DNA of 64,000 bases from Marinimicrobium hydrolyticum (GTDB taxonomy: Bacteria; Pseudomonadota; Gammaproteobacteria; Pseudomonadales; Cellvibrionaceae), in assembly GCF_030848505.1 (NCBI RefSeq), contig NZ_JAVDDU010000001.1, forward strand, positions 434,001 to 498,000, written 5' to 3'. The notes under the pieces are model-generated. The model was not told the origin of the DNA. It saw nothing but the letters and a program-made list of their open reading frames with translations, and ran no database searches. Of this stretch, positions 55,983 to 64,000 are shown in pieces. Position numbers and translations under genes: made by a program. The first letter of the stretch is position 1, and every line of letters begins with the position of its first letter.

Positions 55983-56996
55983 CTATCTCAACCCGTTAAA
56001 AAACTCCTGGGCGTTTTCCGCCAGGGTTTGCACGTGGTAACCGCCTTCCTGAACCACCAGAGTGGGTAAATCCAGGCTGTTGATGACTTGCCCCATGCGG
56101 CGAAAGCCGGTGCTGGTTACGGCGACTTTGGCTTGTGGGTCCAGGTGGTAGGTATCGAAGCCCAGCGCCACGATCAGGGCTTGAGGTTGAAACAGCCGAA
56201 TCGCTTGGGTGGCTTCGTCCAAGCGGTCGAAAAACGTAGACTCCGGTGAGCCGTGGGGCATGGGTAGGTTGATGTTGTAGCCCTCGCCAGGGCCGGAGCC
56301 GCGTTCGTCTTCGTGGCCGCTCACTACCGGGTAGAAGTTGGTGGGGTCACCGTGAATGGACACGTAGAGTACGTCATTGCGCTCGTAGAAAATTTCCTGC
56401 ACGCCCTGGCCGTGGTGCATGTCCGGGTCCAGGATGGCCAGGCGGGGAAACTGCGGCAGTAGGGCTTCAGCGGCGATGGCGGCGTTGTTTAGGTAGCAAA
56501 AACCGCCGGCGGCGTCGCGCCGAGCGTGGTGGCCCGGTGGGCGGCACAGGGCATAGGCCCGTTGCTCGCCGTTGATCAGTTCGTTGGCTCCGGAAAGCGC
56601 GCTTTGGGCGGACCAATAGGCCGCTTCCCAAGTGTTCTCGCCGATGGGGCAGCTACCGTCCGCTTGGTAACGGGCGGATTCCGCCAGGATTCCGCGCAGC
56701 GCGTTGGGTTCGCGCACAAAGATGTTGGACATGACTTCATCACCCCAGTCTTCGGGGCTTTCTTTCCAGCGCCGGTGGGCGGATTCTAAAAAGCGCAGGT
56801 AATCCAGGCTGTGCACTTTGCCAATGGTTTCCATTCCGTAGTCGCTGGGCTCGGACACTTCCACGCCCAGCGCTTTGAGGCCTTCAAGCAACTCGGCTGT
56901 GCGTTCCGGCAACTCCTGGGGTTCGCGCATTTGCCCGCGGGAAAGGTAGGTTTTCGGGCTGTGCTTGTTCTGATGGGGGCTGAAAAATGCTTTCAC
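55983..56996 (-). CDS. Histone-deacetylase-family amidohydrolase, acetylpolyamine type
   Basis: Zinc-dependent deacetylase of 337 aa. Active-site motifs are RPPGHHARRD (tandem His), GGFCYLNNAAIAAEAL and the zinc site DPDMHHGQGVQ. VLYVSIHGDPTNFYP and an early loop rich in Pro/Glu resemble acetylpolyamine amidohydrolases (AphA/AphB), which deacetylate acetylputrescine or acetylcadaverine and have an L-shaped substrate tunnel. Histone-type substrates are unlikely in bacteria. It is monocistronic and lies between the toxin-antitoxin pair and the sulfite-reductase genes. Confidence 0.85.
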   Translation of the reverse strand: MKAFFSPHQNKHSPKTYLSRGQMREPQELPERTAELLEGLKALGVEVSEPSDYGMETIGKVHSLDYLRFLESAHRRWKESPEDWGDEVMSNIFVREPNALRGILAESARYQADGSCPIGENTWEAAYWSAQSALSGANELINGEQRAYALCRPPGHHARRDAAGGFCYLNNAAIAAEALLPQFPRLAILDPDMHHGQGVQEIFYERNDVLYVSIHGDPTNFYPVVSGHEDERGSGPGEGYNINLPMPHGSPESTFFDRLDEATQAIRLFQPQALIVALGFDTYHLDPQAKVAVTSTGFRRMGQVINSLDLPTLVVQEGGYHVQTLAENAQEFFNGLR

Positions 56997-57222
56997 AAAC
57001 GGCTCCTATGGCAGACGCTGGGTGTCGGTGACCTTGGTGCTCATTGCCTGTATCCGCAGATACGGTTCCTACTAGCAGGCTATGTCAGAATTGAAAGCTG
57101 GTCAAACCGGTGCTGCGAAGCGCCGCTTCAATGTGAAGTCGTTATGGGAAGTTTGAAGGGGTGGGGGGGTTGGAAAGTGCGCCCCCGGGCGGTTGAGCCG
57201 CCCGGAGAACACAAGTGCCGGA

Positions 57223-57729
57223 TTAAGATGCCCGGCGGCGGAATAGGGGCAGACGTTCGTCGCTGGCGGCCTGATAGTACTCGGTAAAATCGTTTAAGGA
57301 TTTCAGAGCCTGTTCCAGGTCAATCTCTTGAGCGCCAAAATCAAACGCGTTCACTCCACACCGGCGCAGGTAGCACAGTTGGTCGCGAATAAAGTGCCCT
57401 ATGGCGCGTACTTCGCCGGTATAACCGTAGCGCTCGCGCAGGAGGCGGGCGCTGGAAAACGCGCGTCCATCTTTGAAGACGGGGAAGTTGACCGCGATCA
57501 GCGGCAGCGCTTGAAGGGCATCGCCCAGTCGGTCAGGTGTTTCGTCACTGTCCAGCCAAACGCCCACATCGTTGCGCTGGCTCAGGGTGTCTTGCTGCGC
57601 CTGCCAAACCGACAGGGGCACAATGACTTGACCAGCAGGCACATTCACCGCACTCGGCTCGCCCTCGGGCTTTTCCAGCAGGGTCCATTGATTGTCGACA
57701 ATGGCGCCGTCTTTAACTAGCTTTGGCAT
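57223..57729 (-). CDS. DUF934 protein associated with sulfite reduction
   Basis: A 168-residue protein of the DUF934 family that accompanies CysI in many proteobacteria lacking the E. coli-type cysJI arrangement. Family segments are LPLIAVNFPVFKDGRAFSSA, LLRERYGYTGEVRAIGHFIR and RCGVNAFDF. The ATG at 57729 has GGAG upstream and lies inside the end of cysI (17-nt overlap), so the two are translationally coupled. A role in assembling or supplying electrons to the reductase is proposed for the family, not proven. Confidence 0.87.
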   Translation of the reverse strand: MPKLVKDGAIVDNQWTLLEKPEGEPSAVNVPAGQVIVPLSVWQAQQDTLSQRNDVGVWLDSDETPDRLGDALQALPLIAVNFPVFKDGRAFSSARLLRERYGYTGEVRAIGHFIRDQLCYLRRCGVNAFDFGAQEIDLEQALKSLNDFTEYYQAASDERLPLFRRRAS

Positions 57730-59377
57730 AGACGCGCTCCTTAAAAGGTTTGGTGCCCAGGCGGCGATAGGTGTCAATAAACTGTTCTTCCTCGGTACGG
57801 TTTTCCACGTACACGTCGATGATCTTCTGAATCACCTCGGGCATTTCTTCGGCACCGAAGGAGGGGCCGAGCACGTTGCCCAGGGAAGCATCATTCGCGG
57901 CGTTACCGCCCAGCTGCACTTGGTAGAATTCCGCGCCTTTTTTGTCCACACCCAAAATACCGATGTGGCCCACGTGGTGATGGCCACAGGCGTTCATGCA
58001 ACCGGAAATGTTCAGATCCAGGTTGCCCAGGTCATACACATAATCCAAATCGTCGAACTGGCGCTGTATGGCCTCGGCGATGGGGATGGACTTGGCGTTG
58101 GCCAGGGAGCAGAAGTCCCCACCGGGGCAGCAGATAATGTCGGTCAGGGTGCCGATGTTGGGTGTGGCAAAGCCCGCTTGTTTGGCTTTCTGCCACAGCT
58201 CGAACAAATCGGCTTTTTTCACATCCGCCAGAACGATATTTTGCTCATGGGTGGTGCGCACCTCGCCAAAGCTGTAGCTATCGGCCAGGTCGGCAATGAT
58301 TTCCAACTGGCGGTCGGTAATGTCCCCCGGCGCCACGCCGGTGGGCTTGAGAGACAGAGTGACGGAGGCGTATCCAGCTACGCGGTGGGCACGCACGTTG
58401 CGCTGCAGCCACTTGCTGAAAGCCAATGTTTCGCTCGCGTGTTGCTCTACCTCGGCCTGGATTTTGGCATCGTCCAGCGTCTCGTAGGCGGGCTCGGTAA
58501 AGAAGCTCTTGGCGCGGGCGATTTCTTCCTGGGTCAGGGTGTTGTTGTCGTTCTTCAGGTGCTCAAACTCTTGCTCGACTTTTTGAGCAAAAGCCTCCGG
58601 CCCCAAGGCGCGCACCAAAATCTTGATGCGGGCTTTGAACTTGTTGTCCCGACGGCCGAGCTGGTTGTAAATACGCAGTATGGCTTCCAGGTAAGAGAGA
58701 ATCTGCTCCTGGGGCACGAAGTCTCGAATCAGGCTGCCGATCACTGGTGTGCGGCCCAGGCCGCCGCCCACATAGACTTTAAAGCCCACGTCGCCAGCGT
58801 CATTGCGCACCACTTGCAGGCCGATGTCGTGCACCTGGATGGCGGCCCGGTCCTGCTCGGAGCCGGTGATGGCGATCTTGAACTTGCGCGGGAGGAAGGC
58901 AAACTCCGGGTGGAAGCTGGACCACTGCCGAATAATCTCGCAGTAGGGGCGAGGGTCGACGATTTCGTCCTGGGTAACGCCCGCAAATTGGTCGGAGGTA
59001 ATGTTGCGAATGCAGTCGCCGCTGGACTGGGTGCAGTGCATTTCCACTTCCGCCAGTTCGGCCAAGATGTCCGGCACCTCGGTGAGGTCCGGCCAGTTGA
59101 TCTGGATGTTCTGACGGGTGCTGACGTGGCAATAACCCTTGTCGTAGTGCCGGGTTATGTGGGCCAAGCGGCGCAGCTGGCGGCTGTTAAGCATGCCGTA
59201 GGGCACGTTGATGCGCAGCATGGGCGCCAGACGCTGGATGTAGAGGCCGTTTTGCAGGCGCAGGGGCCGGAATTCTTCCGGGTCAATCTCCCCCGCCAGA
59301 AAACGCTGCATCTGGTCGCGGAATTGGGCCACCCGCTGCTTAAGAATCTCGTGGTCGTACTGATCGTATATGTACAT
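57713..59377 (-). CDS. cysI: Sulfite reductase hemoprotein (ferredoxin/nitrite-sulfite reductase type), CysI
   Basis: Siroheme/4Fe-4S enzyme reducing sulfite to sulfide for cysteine synthesis. The protein is 554 aa. Two duplicated ferredoxin-like/heme-binding halves are present. Siroheme-contact sequence CHVSTRQNIQINW is in the first, and the cluster Cys ligands are in CCPGGDFCSLA and SGCMNACGHHHVG. The siroheme comes from CysG, encoded in this window. No cysJ-like flavoprotein gene is adjacent, so the electron donor is probably ferredoxin-type or encoded elsewhere. Confidence 0.92.
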   Translation of the reverse strand: MYIYDQYDHEILKQRVAQFRDQMQRFLAGEIDPEEFRPLRLQNGLYIQRLAPMLRINVPYGMLNSRQLRRLAHITRHYDKGYCHVSTRQNIQINWPDLTEVPDILAELAEVEMHCTQSSGDCIRNITSDQFAGVTQDEIVDPRPYCEIIRQWSSFHPEFAFLPRKFKIAITGSEQDRAAIQVHDIGLQVVRNDAGDVGFKVYVGGGLGRTPVIGSLIRDFVPQEQILSYLEAILRIYNQLGRRDNKFKARIKILVRALGPEAFAQKVEQEFEHLKNDNNTLTQEEIARAKSFFTEPAYETLDDAKIQAEVEQHASETLAFSKWLQRNVRAHRVAGYASVTLSLKPTGVAPGDITDRQLEIIADLADSYSFGEVRTTHEQNIVLADVKKADLFELWQKAKQAGFATPNIGTLTDIICCPGGDFCSLANAKSIPIAEAIQRQFDDLDYVYDLGNLDLNISGCMNACGHHHVGHIGILGVDKKGAEFYQVQLGGNAANDASLGNVLGPSFGAEEMPEVIQKIIDVYVENRTEEEQFIDTYRRLGTKPFKERVYAKAS

Positions 59378-59629
59378 AACGGCTAGAACACCTGCACTGC
59401 CAAACGGTTAACACCTGGGTAGAGCGCCGCCGAGCTAACCCACTCTGGGGGCGGGCGGCGAAAACAGGCGCGCAGAATACACCAAAACACCGCCCCGCGC
59501 GAGCTGTGGCGGCACGGCGGGGCAGGCGGTTTCGGACTACTGTAGGGCGACCTTAACAAGATTCGTGATACGACTGAACGAACGTTTTCCGCTAAGCTCA
59601 TAGGGATTGGTTATATATTGACCCGGCGC
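59378..59629. other. Intergenic region upstream of cysI
   Basis: No gene is seen. A GC-rich hairpin is formed by GCCCCGC at 59492-59498 and GCGGGGC at 59517-59523. The cysI promoter should lie in this interval on the minus strand, but no clear hexamers stand out. Confidence 0.4.
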
Positions 59630-59658
59630 TTGTTTTTTCCTAAGCGCTTGTGTATAAA
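59630..59658 (+). promoter_or_regulatory. Sigma70 promoter for the small membrane protein gene
   Basis: TTGTTT at 59630-59635, a 17-bp spacer, then TATAAA at 59653-59658, 63 bp before the ATG at 59722. Confidence 0.6.
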
Positions 59659-59721
59659 ACCCCGCGACATCCGGGTGCCTGCGGGCCTCGGAGCTCATTT
59701 TTGCAGAGAGAAACTAGCCTT

Positions 59722-59853
59722 ATGGGAACTGAACACACGCACGACCAAACCGAAACTAAAGAGCGGGACGACAGCCTGACTGACGCTTTTGCCGCCGTAG
59801 GACTGATCACTGTTTTTGTAGTGGCCTGCATTTGGTGGATTGCCGGCCAATAA
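59722..59853 (+). CDS. Small single-pass membrane protein
   Basis: A 43-residue protein: a hydrophilic, acidic N-terminus (GTEHTHDQTETKERDDS) and one membrane helix at about 22-41 (AFAAVGLITVFVVACIWWIA). It has its own good promoter. The pattern of a charged cytoplasmic tail plus one helix ending near the C-terminus resembles small subunits or regulators of membrane complexes. I do not recognise the family with certainty. The ATG at 59722 is preferred to an upstream one at 59650, which lies inside the -10 element. Confidence 0.6.
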   Translation: MGTEHTHDQTETKERDDSLTDAFAAVGLITVFVVACIWWIAGQ

Positions 59854-59950
59854 GCGCCGCTGCCTCCTGCGCGGGCCATTATGGCCCGCTCCTACTCCCT
59901 GGCCTGTTTCACCAGGCAAGAAATCCCCGTTCTGTGTATGCCAGCCCGTC

Positions 59951-59974
59951 ATTAAGTTGCTCAGGCAACTAAAT
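59951..59974. promoter_or_regulatory. Palindromic candidate operator of the MarR regulator
   Basis: AGTTGC-TCAG-GCAACT is a perfect inverted repeat at 59955-59970, and the flanks extend it to 9 of 10 matching positions on each arm. It lies 48 bp before the marR-family start, where autoregulatory MarR sites usually sit. Confidence 0.6.
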
Positions 59975-60018
59975 TCTGTCACCATTCTCCACTTACGTAC
60001 CAGCCTCTGGAGAATGAG

Positions 60019-60498
60019 ATGTCTGCACCCAAGAATACCCAGCGAGACTTTCATCTGCACAACAGCTTTACCTTCTGGATCAGTCGCCTGGCCAGTGCCA
60101 TGAAAGACACCTTTAATCAGAAGCTGGCAGACTGGGAAGTGACGTACCCTCAGTGGATGATCCTCAATGTGCTGCACCATGAGCTGGCCAACACGCCCGC
60201 GCAGATTGCGGATAACATTGGGGTGGATCGGTCGGCCGTAACGCGCCTGCTGGATCGGCTGGAGGCCAAAAAACTGGTGGAGCGGATGCACGACGGGTTG
60301 GATCGTCGCTCAGTGAAAATTCTGATTACCCGTCAGGGCGTAACCCTGATGAACGAGCTGAACACGGCGGCGCGGGATCACCAGCAGCTGTTTCTGGATC
60401 AGATGCATCCCACGGAATTGCGCGCGTTCAAAACCAATGTACAGAAGCTACTGCGTGCGGGAGATATCGAAACCGTTAACTTGTGGCGGCATATGTAA
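60019..60498 (+). CDS. MarR-family transcriptional regulator
   Basis: A 159-residue winged-helix regulator. The helix-turn-helix is TPAQIADNIGVDRSAVTRLL, followed by the wing DGLDRRSVKILITRQG with the conserved DxR pair. Flanking helices form the usual dimer interface. MarR proteins respond to small phenolic or oxidant ligands. An upstream palindrome suggests self-repression. The ATG at 60019 has GGAG upstream. Target genes are unknown; the neighbouring genes give no strong hint. Confidence 0.88.
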   Translation: MSAPKNTQRDFHLHNSFTFWISRLASAMKDTFNQKLADWEVTYPQWMILNVLHHELANTPAQIADNIGVDRSAVTRLLDRLEAKKLVERMHDGLDRRSVKILITRQGVTLMNELNTAARDHQQLFLDQMHPTELRAFKTNVQKLLRAGDIETVNLWRHM

Positions 60499-60514
60499 AA
60501 TGAGCGCCGGGCCG

Positions 60515-60739
60515 CTACAGCCCGGCATTGGCTAGAACGGTGCGCACCACCAGTATGACCGCCAGCACGAACAGAGTGGTGAAAATCACTCCGGCAGCGA
60601 TGTAGGTGTAAATACTCCCACCCTTAAAATCCCGCTCCCGATTTTTGTTGCTTTGAACCCCAAAAGCGGCGGCCACAGTGCTCAGTACAATGTGCAGGAA
60701 GTTGGGTTTCTGGTGCTGATCGTCTTGCTGCTTTGCCAT
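60515..60739 (-). CDS. DUF2970 small membrane protein
   Basis: A 74-residue protein with the DUF2970 pattern: LHIVLSTVAAAFGVQSNKNR, an acidic/basic stretch with ERDF, and a C-terminal membrane helix (about 46-70, AGVIFTTLFVLAVILVVRTV). The function of the family is not known. It is convergent with the MarR gene (16-nt gap) and divergent from the pseudouridine synthase. Confidence 0.8.
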   Translation of the reverse strand: MAKQQDDQHQKPNFLHIVLSTVAAAFGVQSNKNRERDFKGGSIYTYIAAGVIFTTLFVLAVILVVRTVLANAGL

Positions 60740-60827
60740 GGGTAATCTCTGTTGATGAGGTGAGCATCATGCCTAAAAAAACTCGGCCCGGAAAGAGGGC
60801 ATGTGTCGTTGGAGCTCGGGCTGTTTT

Positions 60828-61499
60828 ATGACTGATGAATTGGACAAGTTGTTTGTCCTTCCCCCCTGTGAAGAACCCCTGCAGCTATTGCACGCGGCGT
60901 CGGAGTACCTGGTGGTGGACAAGCCTACGCGCCTGTTAAGCGTACCGGGGCGCAGCCCGAAAAACCGGGATTGTGTGATCAGCCGGCTGCAGGCGGAGTA
61001 CCCCGGCGCCACCGCCGTACACCGGCTGGATTTCGACACCTCGGGGCTGATGGTAGTGCCCTTGAGCAAAAGTGCTTTGTCCCACTTGAGTCGGCAGTTC
61101 CAGCAACGCTCGGTGCAAAAGTGCTATACAGCGCTGGTGTACGGGTTGGTGGAGCAGGATTCCGGTCGCATCGATTTGCCCATTGCGCCCGATCCAGAGC
61201 AGCGGCCGAAATACCGTATCACGGAAGAGGGGAAGGCGTCGGTGACGGACTATCGGGTTCTGGGGCGGGATCCGGAAGCCAATACCAGCCGTGTGGCTCT
61301 CTATCCGGTGACTGGCCGTTCCCACCAATTGCGCCTCCACATGCAGGCGCTCGGCTATCCCATTCTCGGGTGTGGCTTCTACGCTCATCCGGAGGCCCTG
61401 AGCATGGCGGATCGGTTGCTTCTGCATGCCACGGAGCTGACGTTTACCGATCCGGCGACGGGGAAAACCGTACGGTTTGAAAGTGCGCCGCCGTTTTGA
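60828..61499 (+). CDS. RluA-family pseudouridine synthase
   Basis: A 223-residue enzyme with the catalytic-Asp motif HRLDFDTSGLMV at about residues 66-77 and the downstream TGRSHQLRLHMQALGYPI. There is no S4 domain. Size and motifs match RluA, which modifies U746 of 23S rRNA and U32 of tRNAs; a TruC-like target is an alternative. The ATG at 60828 (MTDELDKL) is chosen over one at 60801 because the latter overlaps the divergent DUF2970 promoter zone. Confidence 0.87.
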   Translation: MTDELDKLFVLPPCEEPLQLLHAASEYLVVDKPTRLLSVPGRSPKNRDCVISRLQAEYPGATAVHRLDFDTSGLMVVPLSKSALSHLSRQFQQRSVQKCYTALVYGLVEQDSGRIDLPIAPDPEQRPKYRITEEGKASVTDYRVLGRDPEANTSRVALYPVTGRSHQLRLHMQALGYPILGCGFYAHPEALSMADRLLLHATELTFTDPATGKTVRFESAPPF

Positions 61500-61503
61500 G
61501 GGG

Positions 61504-61830
61504 CTAACGGTCGTCCAGTCCGGGCCGCCGATTCAACTCTGCGCGCAGCGCTTCGATTTCCTCCATCAGTTCCAGCGCTAGCGCCACTCCGGCCAGATTG
61601 ATGTCCAGATCCCGCTGCAAATTAACCGCTGTGCGCAGGCGCGGCAGGCTTTCGCCGCCGAAGGTCCACTTTGAGCTGGTGGGGTTGCGCGGCTGGATTA
61701 TGCCTTCATCCACCAGTTCCACTATGAAATCGGCGCGCACGCTGCAGGCGCGGGTTAATTCGCCCAGCGTCAGCTCCAGTTCGTCTTCCACAATACAGCC
61801 GCTGAGGGTGGTGATGTTCGTCGGTTGCAT
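61504..61830 (-). CDS. cbpM: CbpM, modulator of the DnaJ-like protein CbpA
   Basis: A 108-residue MerR-like helical protein that in E. coli binds the CbpA J-domain and blocks both its co-chaperone and DNA-binding functions. Sequence features are TLGELTRACSVRADFIVELV and LAGVALALELMEEIEALRAE, with the final RPGLDDR. It starts two bases after the cbpA stop, so the genes form a tight operon. Confidence 0.88.
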   Translation of the reverse strand: MQPTNITTLSGCIVEDELELTLGELTRACSVRADFIVELVDEGIIQPRNPTSSKWTFGGESLPRLRTAVNLQRDLDINLAGVALALELMEEIEALRAELNRRPGLDDR

Positions 61831-61831
61831 G

Positions 61832-62791
61832 TCAGGACTCCAGGTGTGACCGGGGGTTGAAGTGGCTGACCTCCGCCATTCGCTGATACAGCGCTCGGGC
61901 CTCCTCGGTATTGGCCGGAGGTAAAGCAATACCGACCTGAGCGTAGAGGTCGCCGGGTGGATCACTGGGAAGACCGCGGCCTTTCAGACGCAGTTTTCGT
62001 CCGTTGCGGGTACCCGCGGGAATCTTCAGCTCCACTTTGCCCTTCGGAGTGGGCACTTGTACCGTGGCGCCCAAGGCGGCTTCCCAGGGGGCGAGCGGCA
62101 GGTCCAGGTACAAGTCCCGACCGTCTACCCGATACAGACGGTGTGGCCGCAGTTCTATTTTCAGATACAAGTCGCCGGGGCGACCGCGCCCCATGGCGGG
62201 GCCGCCTTGGCCAGTTAGGCGGATGCTTTGCCCGAGTTTGACCCCCTTGGGTATTTTGACATTGAGGGTTCGGGGCTTGTTGCGGACCCGCCCGTCGTCA
62301 TCCACCACCGCTTGTTGCAAGGTCATTTGCCGGGTGGCGCCTGCAAAAGCGTCCTCCAAGTCAATCAACACTTTGGCGTGGTGGTCCTCGCCGTCACTGC
62401 TGAATCCATGGGCGCCTCCTGGCCGGCGGTGAGTGCCAGCCGTGTGGAAACCGCCACCGAATAGATTCTCGAAAAAGTCGCTGAAGCCACCGCCGCTGGC
62501 GTCGGTAAAACCGCCGCCGCTGAACTCGAAGCCGGCGTCCCAACCCGGTGGCGGGCGGAACTCCTCGCCAGGGCGAGGGCCCTTGCCCAATTGGTCGTAG
62601 GCGGCGCGTTTTTCCGGGTCTTTTAGAACTTCGTAGGCTTCGCCCAGTTCTTTAAATTTGTCTTCGGCGTCGGCGTCTTTGTTGACGTCCGGGTGATACT
62701 TACGCGCTAATTTTCGGTAAGCGCGCTTAACGTCGTCCTGGGTGGCGTCACGCTCCAGGCCCAGCGTTTTGTAGTAATCCTTGTACTCCAT
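61832..62791 (-). CDS. cbpA: Curved-DNA-binding protein CbpA (DnaJ-like co-chaperone)
   Basis: A 319-residue class B J-protein. The J-domain (about 3-68) has the HPD motif in KYHPDVNKDADAE. A Gly/Phe-rich linker (about 75-130) includes FSGGGFTDASGGGFSDFF, and there are two substrate-binding beta domains (about 140-300). No zinc-finger region is present, which separates it from DnaJ. It stimulates DnaK and binds curved DNA in stationary phase. It is followed by its inhibitor gene cbpM. Confidence 0.93.
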   Translation of the reverse strand: MEYKDYYKTLGLERDATQDDVKRAYRKLARKYHPDVNKDADAEDKFKELGEAYEVLKDPEKRAAYDQLGKGPRPGEEFRPPPGWDAGFEFSGGGFTDASGGGFSDFFENLFGGGFHTAGTHRRPGGAHGFSSDGEDHHAKVLIDLEDAFAGATRQMTLQQAVVDDDGRVRNKPRTLNVKIPKGVKLGQSIRLTGQGGPAMGRGRPGDLYLKIELRPHRLYRVDGRDLYLDLPLAPWEAALGATVQVPTPKGKVELKIPAGTRNGRKLRLKGRGLPSDPPGDLYAQVGIALPPANTEEARALYQRMAEVSHFNPRSHLES

Positions 62792-62824
62792 AAGTGTTTC
62801 GCTCGCTCAGAAAATTACATGACG

Positions 62825-62854
62825 AAGATATGCCGGCTTTTCGTCGATTTTCAA
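62825..62854 (-). promoter_or_regulatory. Candidate promoter for cbpA
   Basis: On the minus strand TTGAAA, an 18-bp spacer, then TATCTT, 34 bp before the cbpA start. The same stretch is a weak sigma32 match (TTGAAA with CCGGCATAT). Confidence 0.45.
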
Positions 62855-62863
62855 CGCTCTTTT

Positions 62864-63286
62864 TTAAGCTTCACCATTTAACGTCGCCACCAGGTGGCGC
62901 GCTCCGCCGTGGTTGCGGTGTTCGCACAAATAAATGCCCTGCCAGGTGCCCAGGTTTAGTTGCCCGTCCGTGATGGGAACTGTGACGCTTGAGCCGAGGA
63001 TGCAGCTTTTGATGTGCGCGGGCATATCATCATCGCCCTCATAATCGTGACGGTAGTAGGGAGCCCGCTCCGGCACAAATTCATTGAAATGACTTTCCAG
63101 ATCCTGGCGCACGGTGGGGTCGGCATTTTCGTTGATGGTCAGCGACGCCGAGGTGTGCTGGATAAACAGATGCAATAGTCCGCAGCGCATCTTCTCAAAA
63201 TCAGGCAACCCTTTGACGACCTCCGAGGTGATCAGGTGAAAACCCCGGCTTTTCGGCGCCAAACGGATGTCGGTTTGTAGCCACAT
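62864..63286 (-). CDS. yjbQ: YjbQ/UPF0047 family protein
   Basis: A 140-residue protein of the conserved YjbQ family. Signatures are LLHLFIQHTSASLTINENAD, YRHDYEGDDDMPAHIKS and the closing LGTWQGIYLCEHR. Conserved His, Asp and Glu residues suggest a metal site. E. coli YjbQ has weak thiamine-phosphate-synthase activity in vitro, but its natural role is open. It lies 72 nt upstream of cbpA on the same strand. Confidence 0.9.
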   Translation of the reverse strand: MWLQTDIRLAPKSRGFHLITSEVVKGLPDFEKMRCGLLHLFIQHTSASLTINENADPTVRQDLESHFNEFVPERAPYYRHDYEGDDDMPAHIKSCILGSSVTVPITDGQLNLGTWQGIYLCEHRNHGGARHLVATLNGEA

Positions 63287-63424
63287 GGAATGCTCCTTCT
63301 GAATGAATAACTCAAATTAGCCTACCCCATAGGGGGACCGCTGTCACACGGGAAATGGGCGGTTTAAACGATCACGGCGGGGCCATAGGGGCGTGGTGCA
63401 TGCAGCTAATTAAAGCCCGGCGCC

Positions 63425-63450
63425 CTTGAATTGTCAGTAGCCAGCCCCCA
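63425..63450 (+). promoter_or_regulatory. Sigma32 (heat-shock) promoter for htpG
   Basis: CTTGAA at 63425-63430, then CCCCA at 63446-63450 with a 15-nt spacer, close to the sigma32 consensus CTTGAAA and CCCCATnT. It lies 122 bp before htpG, which is a known heat-shock gene. Confidence 0.65.
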
Positions 63451-63572
63451 CCTTTGCGCTAGCCGACTTTTTCGCCTTTCTTAGCGCTTTCACGGTAGAG
63501 GAGCGGGGGAAGGGCGGCTTATTCACGGGGGCCAGTAGGCCGCCGGTAGTTTTTTTCGACAGGAGCGACCGC

Positions 63573-64000
63573 ATGACCGTCCAAGCCAACAAAGAAACGC
63601 TGGGTTTCCAGACCGAAGCCAAGCAGTTACTGCACTTGATGATTCACTCCCTGTATTCCAATAGGGAAATCTTTTTACGGGAACTGATTTCCAACGCCTC
63701 GGACGCCGCTGACAAGCTGCGCTTTCGCGCTGTGAGCGACGACTCTTTGTACGAGGGCGATAGCGAGCTGAAGATTCGCGTCAGTTTCGATAAAGAGGCC
63801 AAAACCATCACCGTGTCTGACAACGGCATTGGCATGAACCGCGAAGAGGTGATTGACCACCTGGGTACCATCGCCAAGTCCGGCACCGCCCAGTTTATGG
63901 AGAAACTGACCGGCGACCAGAAGAAAGACTCACATCTGATAGGGCAGTTCGGGGTCGGTTTTTACTCGGCTTTTATCGTCGCCGATAAAGTGGTGGTCAC
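63573..64000 (+). CDS. htpG: Chaperone HtpG (Hsp90), 3' end outside window
   Basis: The first 142 codons of bacterial Hsp90 are present; the frame is open to the window edge. The N-terminal ATPase (GHKL) domain shows [20 protein letters not shown], the ATP-lid motifs [11 protein letters not shown] and [11 protein letters not shown], and [19 protein letters not shown]. The Glu and Asp/Gly residues for ATP binding are in place. AGGAG precedes the ATG at a proper distance. Confidence 0.96.
   Translation, partial: MTVQANKETLGFQTEAKQLLHLMIHSLYSNREIFLRELISNASDAADKLRFRAVSDDSLYEGDSELKIRVSFDKEAKTITVSDNGIGMNREEVIDHLGTIAKSGTAQFMEKLTGDQKKDSHLIGQFGVGFYSAFIVADKVVV

Noticed and set aside
57692-59386. A 564-codon open frame on the plus strand opposite cysI
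   Set aside because: It is a shadow of cysI: the minus-strand product has complete siroheme/Fe-S motifs, while the plus-strand product has no family resemblance and a repetitive Val/Gly/Leu-rich composition caused by codon bias.

Overview
This window is a stretch of gammaproteobacterial chromosome. By eye it is moderately GC-rich and densely coding. The gene order sdhAB-sucAB-lpd-sucCD, cspD-clpS-clpA-infA-bpt-aat-trxB-ftsK-lolA-rarA-serS, and flgN-flgM-flgA facing cheV-cheR resembles the Pseudomonas / marine Cellvibrionales-Oceanospirillales group. The monomeric isocitrate dehydrogenase, the CysI-DUF934 pair, the DUF2970 protein and polar-flagellum style sigma54/sigma28 promoters fit that assignment. 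Genus cannot be fixed from the sequence alone.

Layout. 1-10.6 kb: TCA-cycle operon, from the 3' part of succinate dehydrogenase through 2-oxoglutarate dehydrogenase to succinyl-CoA synthetase, closed by a strong terminator. 10.6-17.2 kb: rluE, icd, cspD, and the ClpS-ClpA adaptor/unfoldase pair, then infA. 17.4-27.3 kb: N-end-rule transferases (bpt, aat), trxB, then ftsK-lolA-rarA-serS and cysG. 27.4-36.7 kb: a small Arg-rich protein, glutathione reductase, an Aer-like chemoreceptor, a YcgR-like PilZ protein, ttcA, ald and a large PAS-GGDEF-EAL protein. 36.7-41.5 kb: rsmE, tRNA-Arg(CCU) and a flagellar/chemotaxis block with recognisable sigma28 and sigma54 promoters. 41.5-46.3 kb: a NIF3-like small protein, CoA pyrophosphatase, a dienelactone-hydrolase-like protein, acyl-CoA ligase and a patatin.

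46.3-53.4 kb is the accessory region and the most unusual part. It holds three paralogous exported proteins of about 340 residues (here called A1, A2, A3). A1 and A3 are translationally coupled to the end of a large Cys-rich protein, and A2 is preceded by a short trace of such an end. Only the third large gene is long, and it has no credible native start. The others are reduced to C-terminal stubs or frameshifted pieces. All three A proteins, and one unrelated fragment, end in the same roughly 19-residue tail. The DNA of the last 119 bp before that end is identical in A1 and A2, and both are followed by the same terminator. The large protein has weak peptidoglycan-binding-like and lytic-transglycosylase-like signatures. 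A secreted cell-wall-active protein paired with an exported partner (possibly effector and immunity) is my leading but unproven reading.

53.5-64 kb: a radical SAM protein with a lipoprotein, a ParE-type toxin-antitoxin pair, an acetylpolyamine amidohydrolase-like deacetylase, DUF934 and cysI (assimilatory sulfite reduction), a MarR regulator preceded by a palindrome, DUF2970, an RluA-type pseudouridine synthase, cbpA-cbpM, yjbQ, and the start of htpG behind a sigma32-type promoter.
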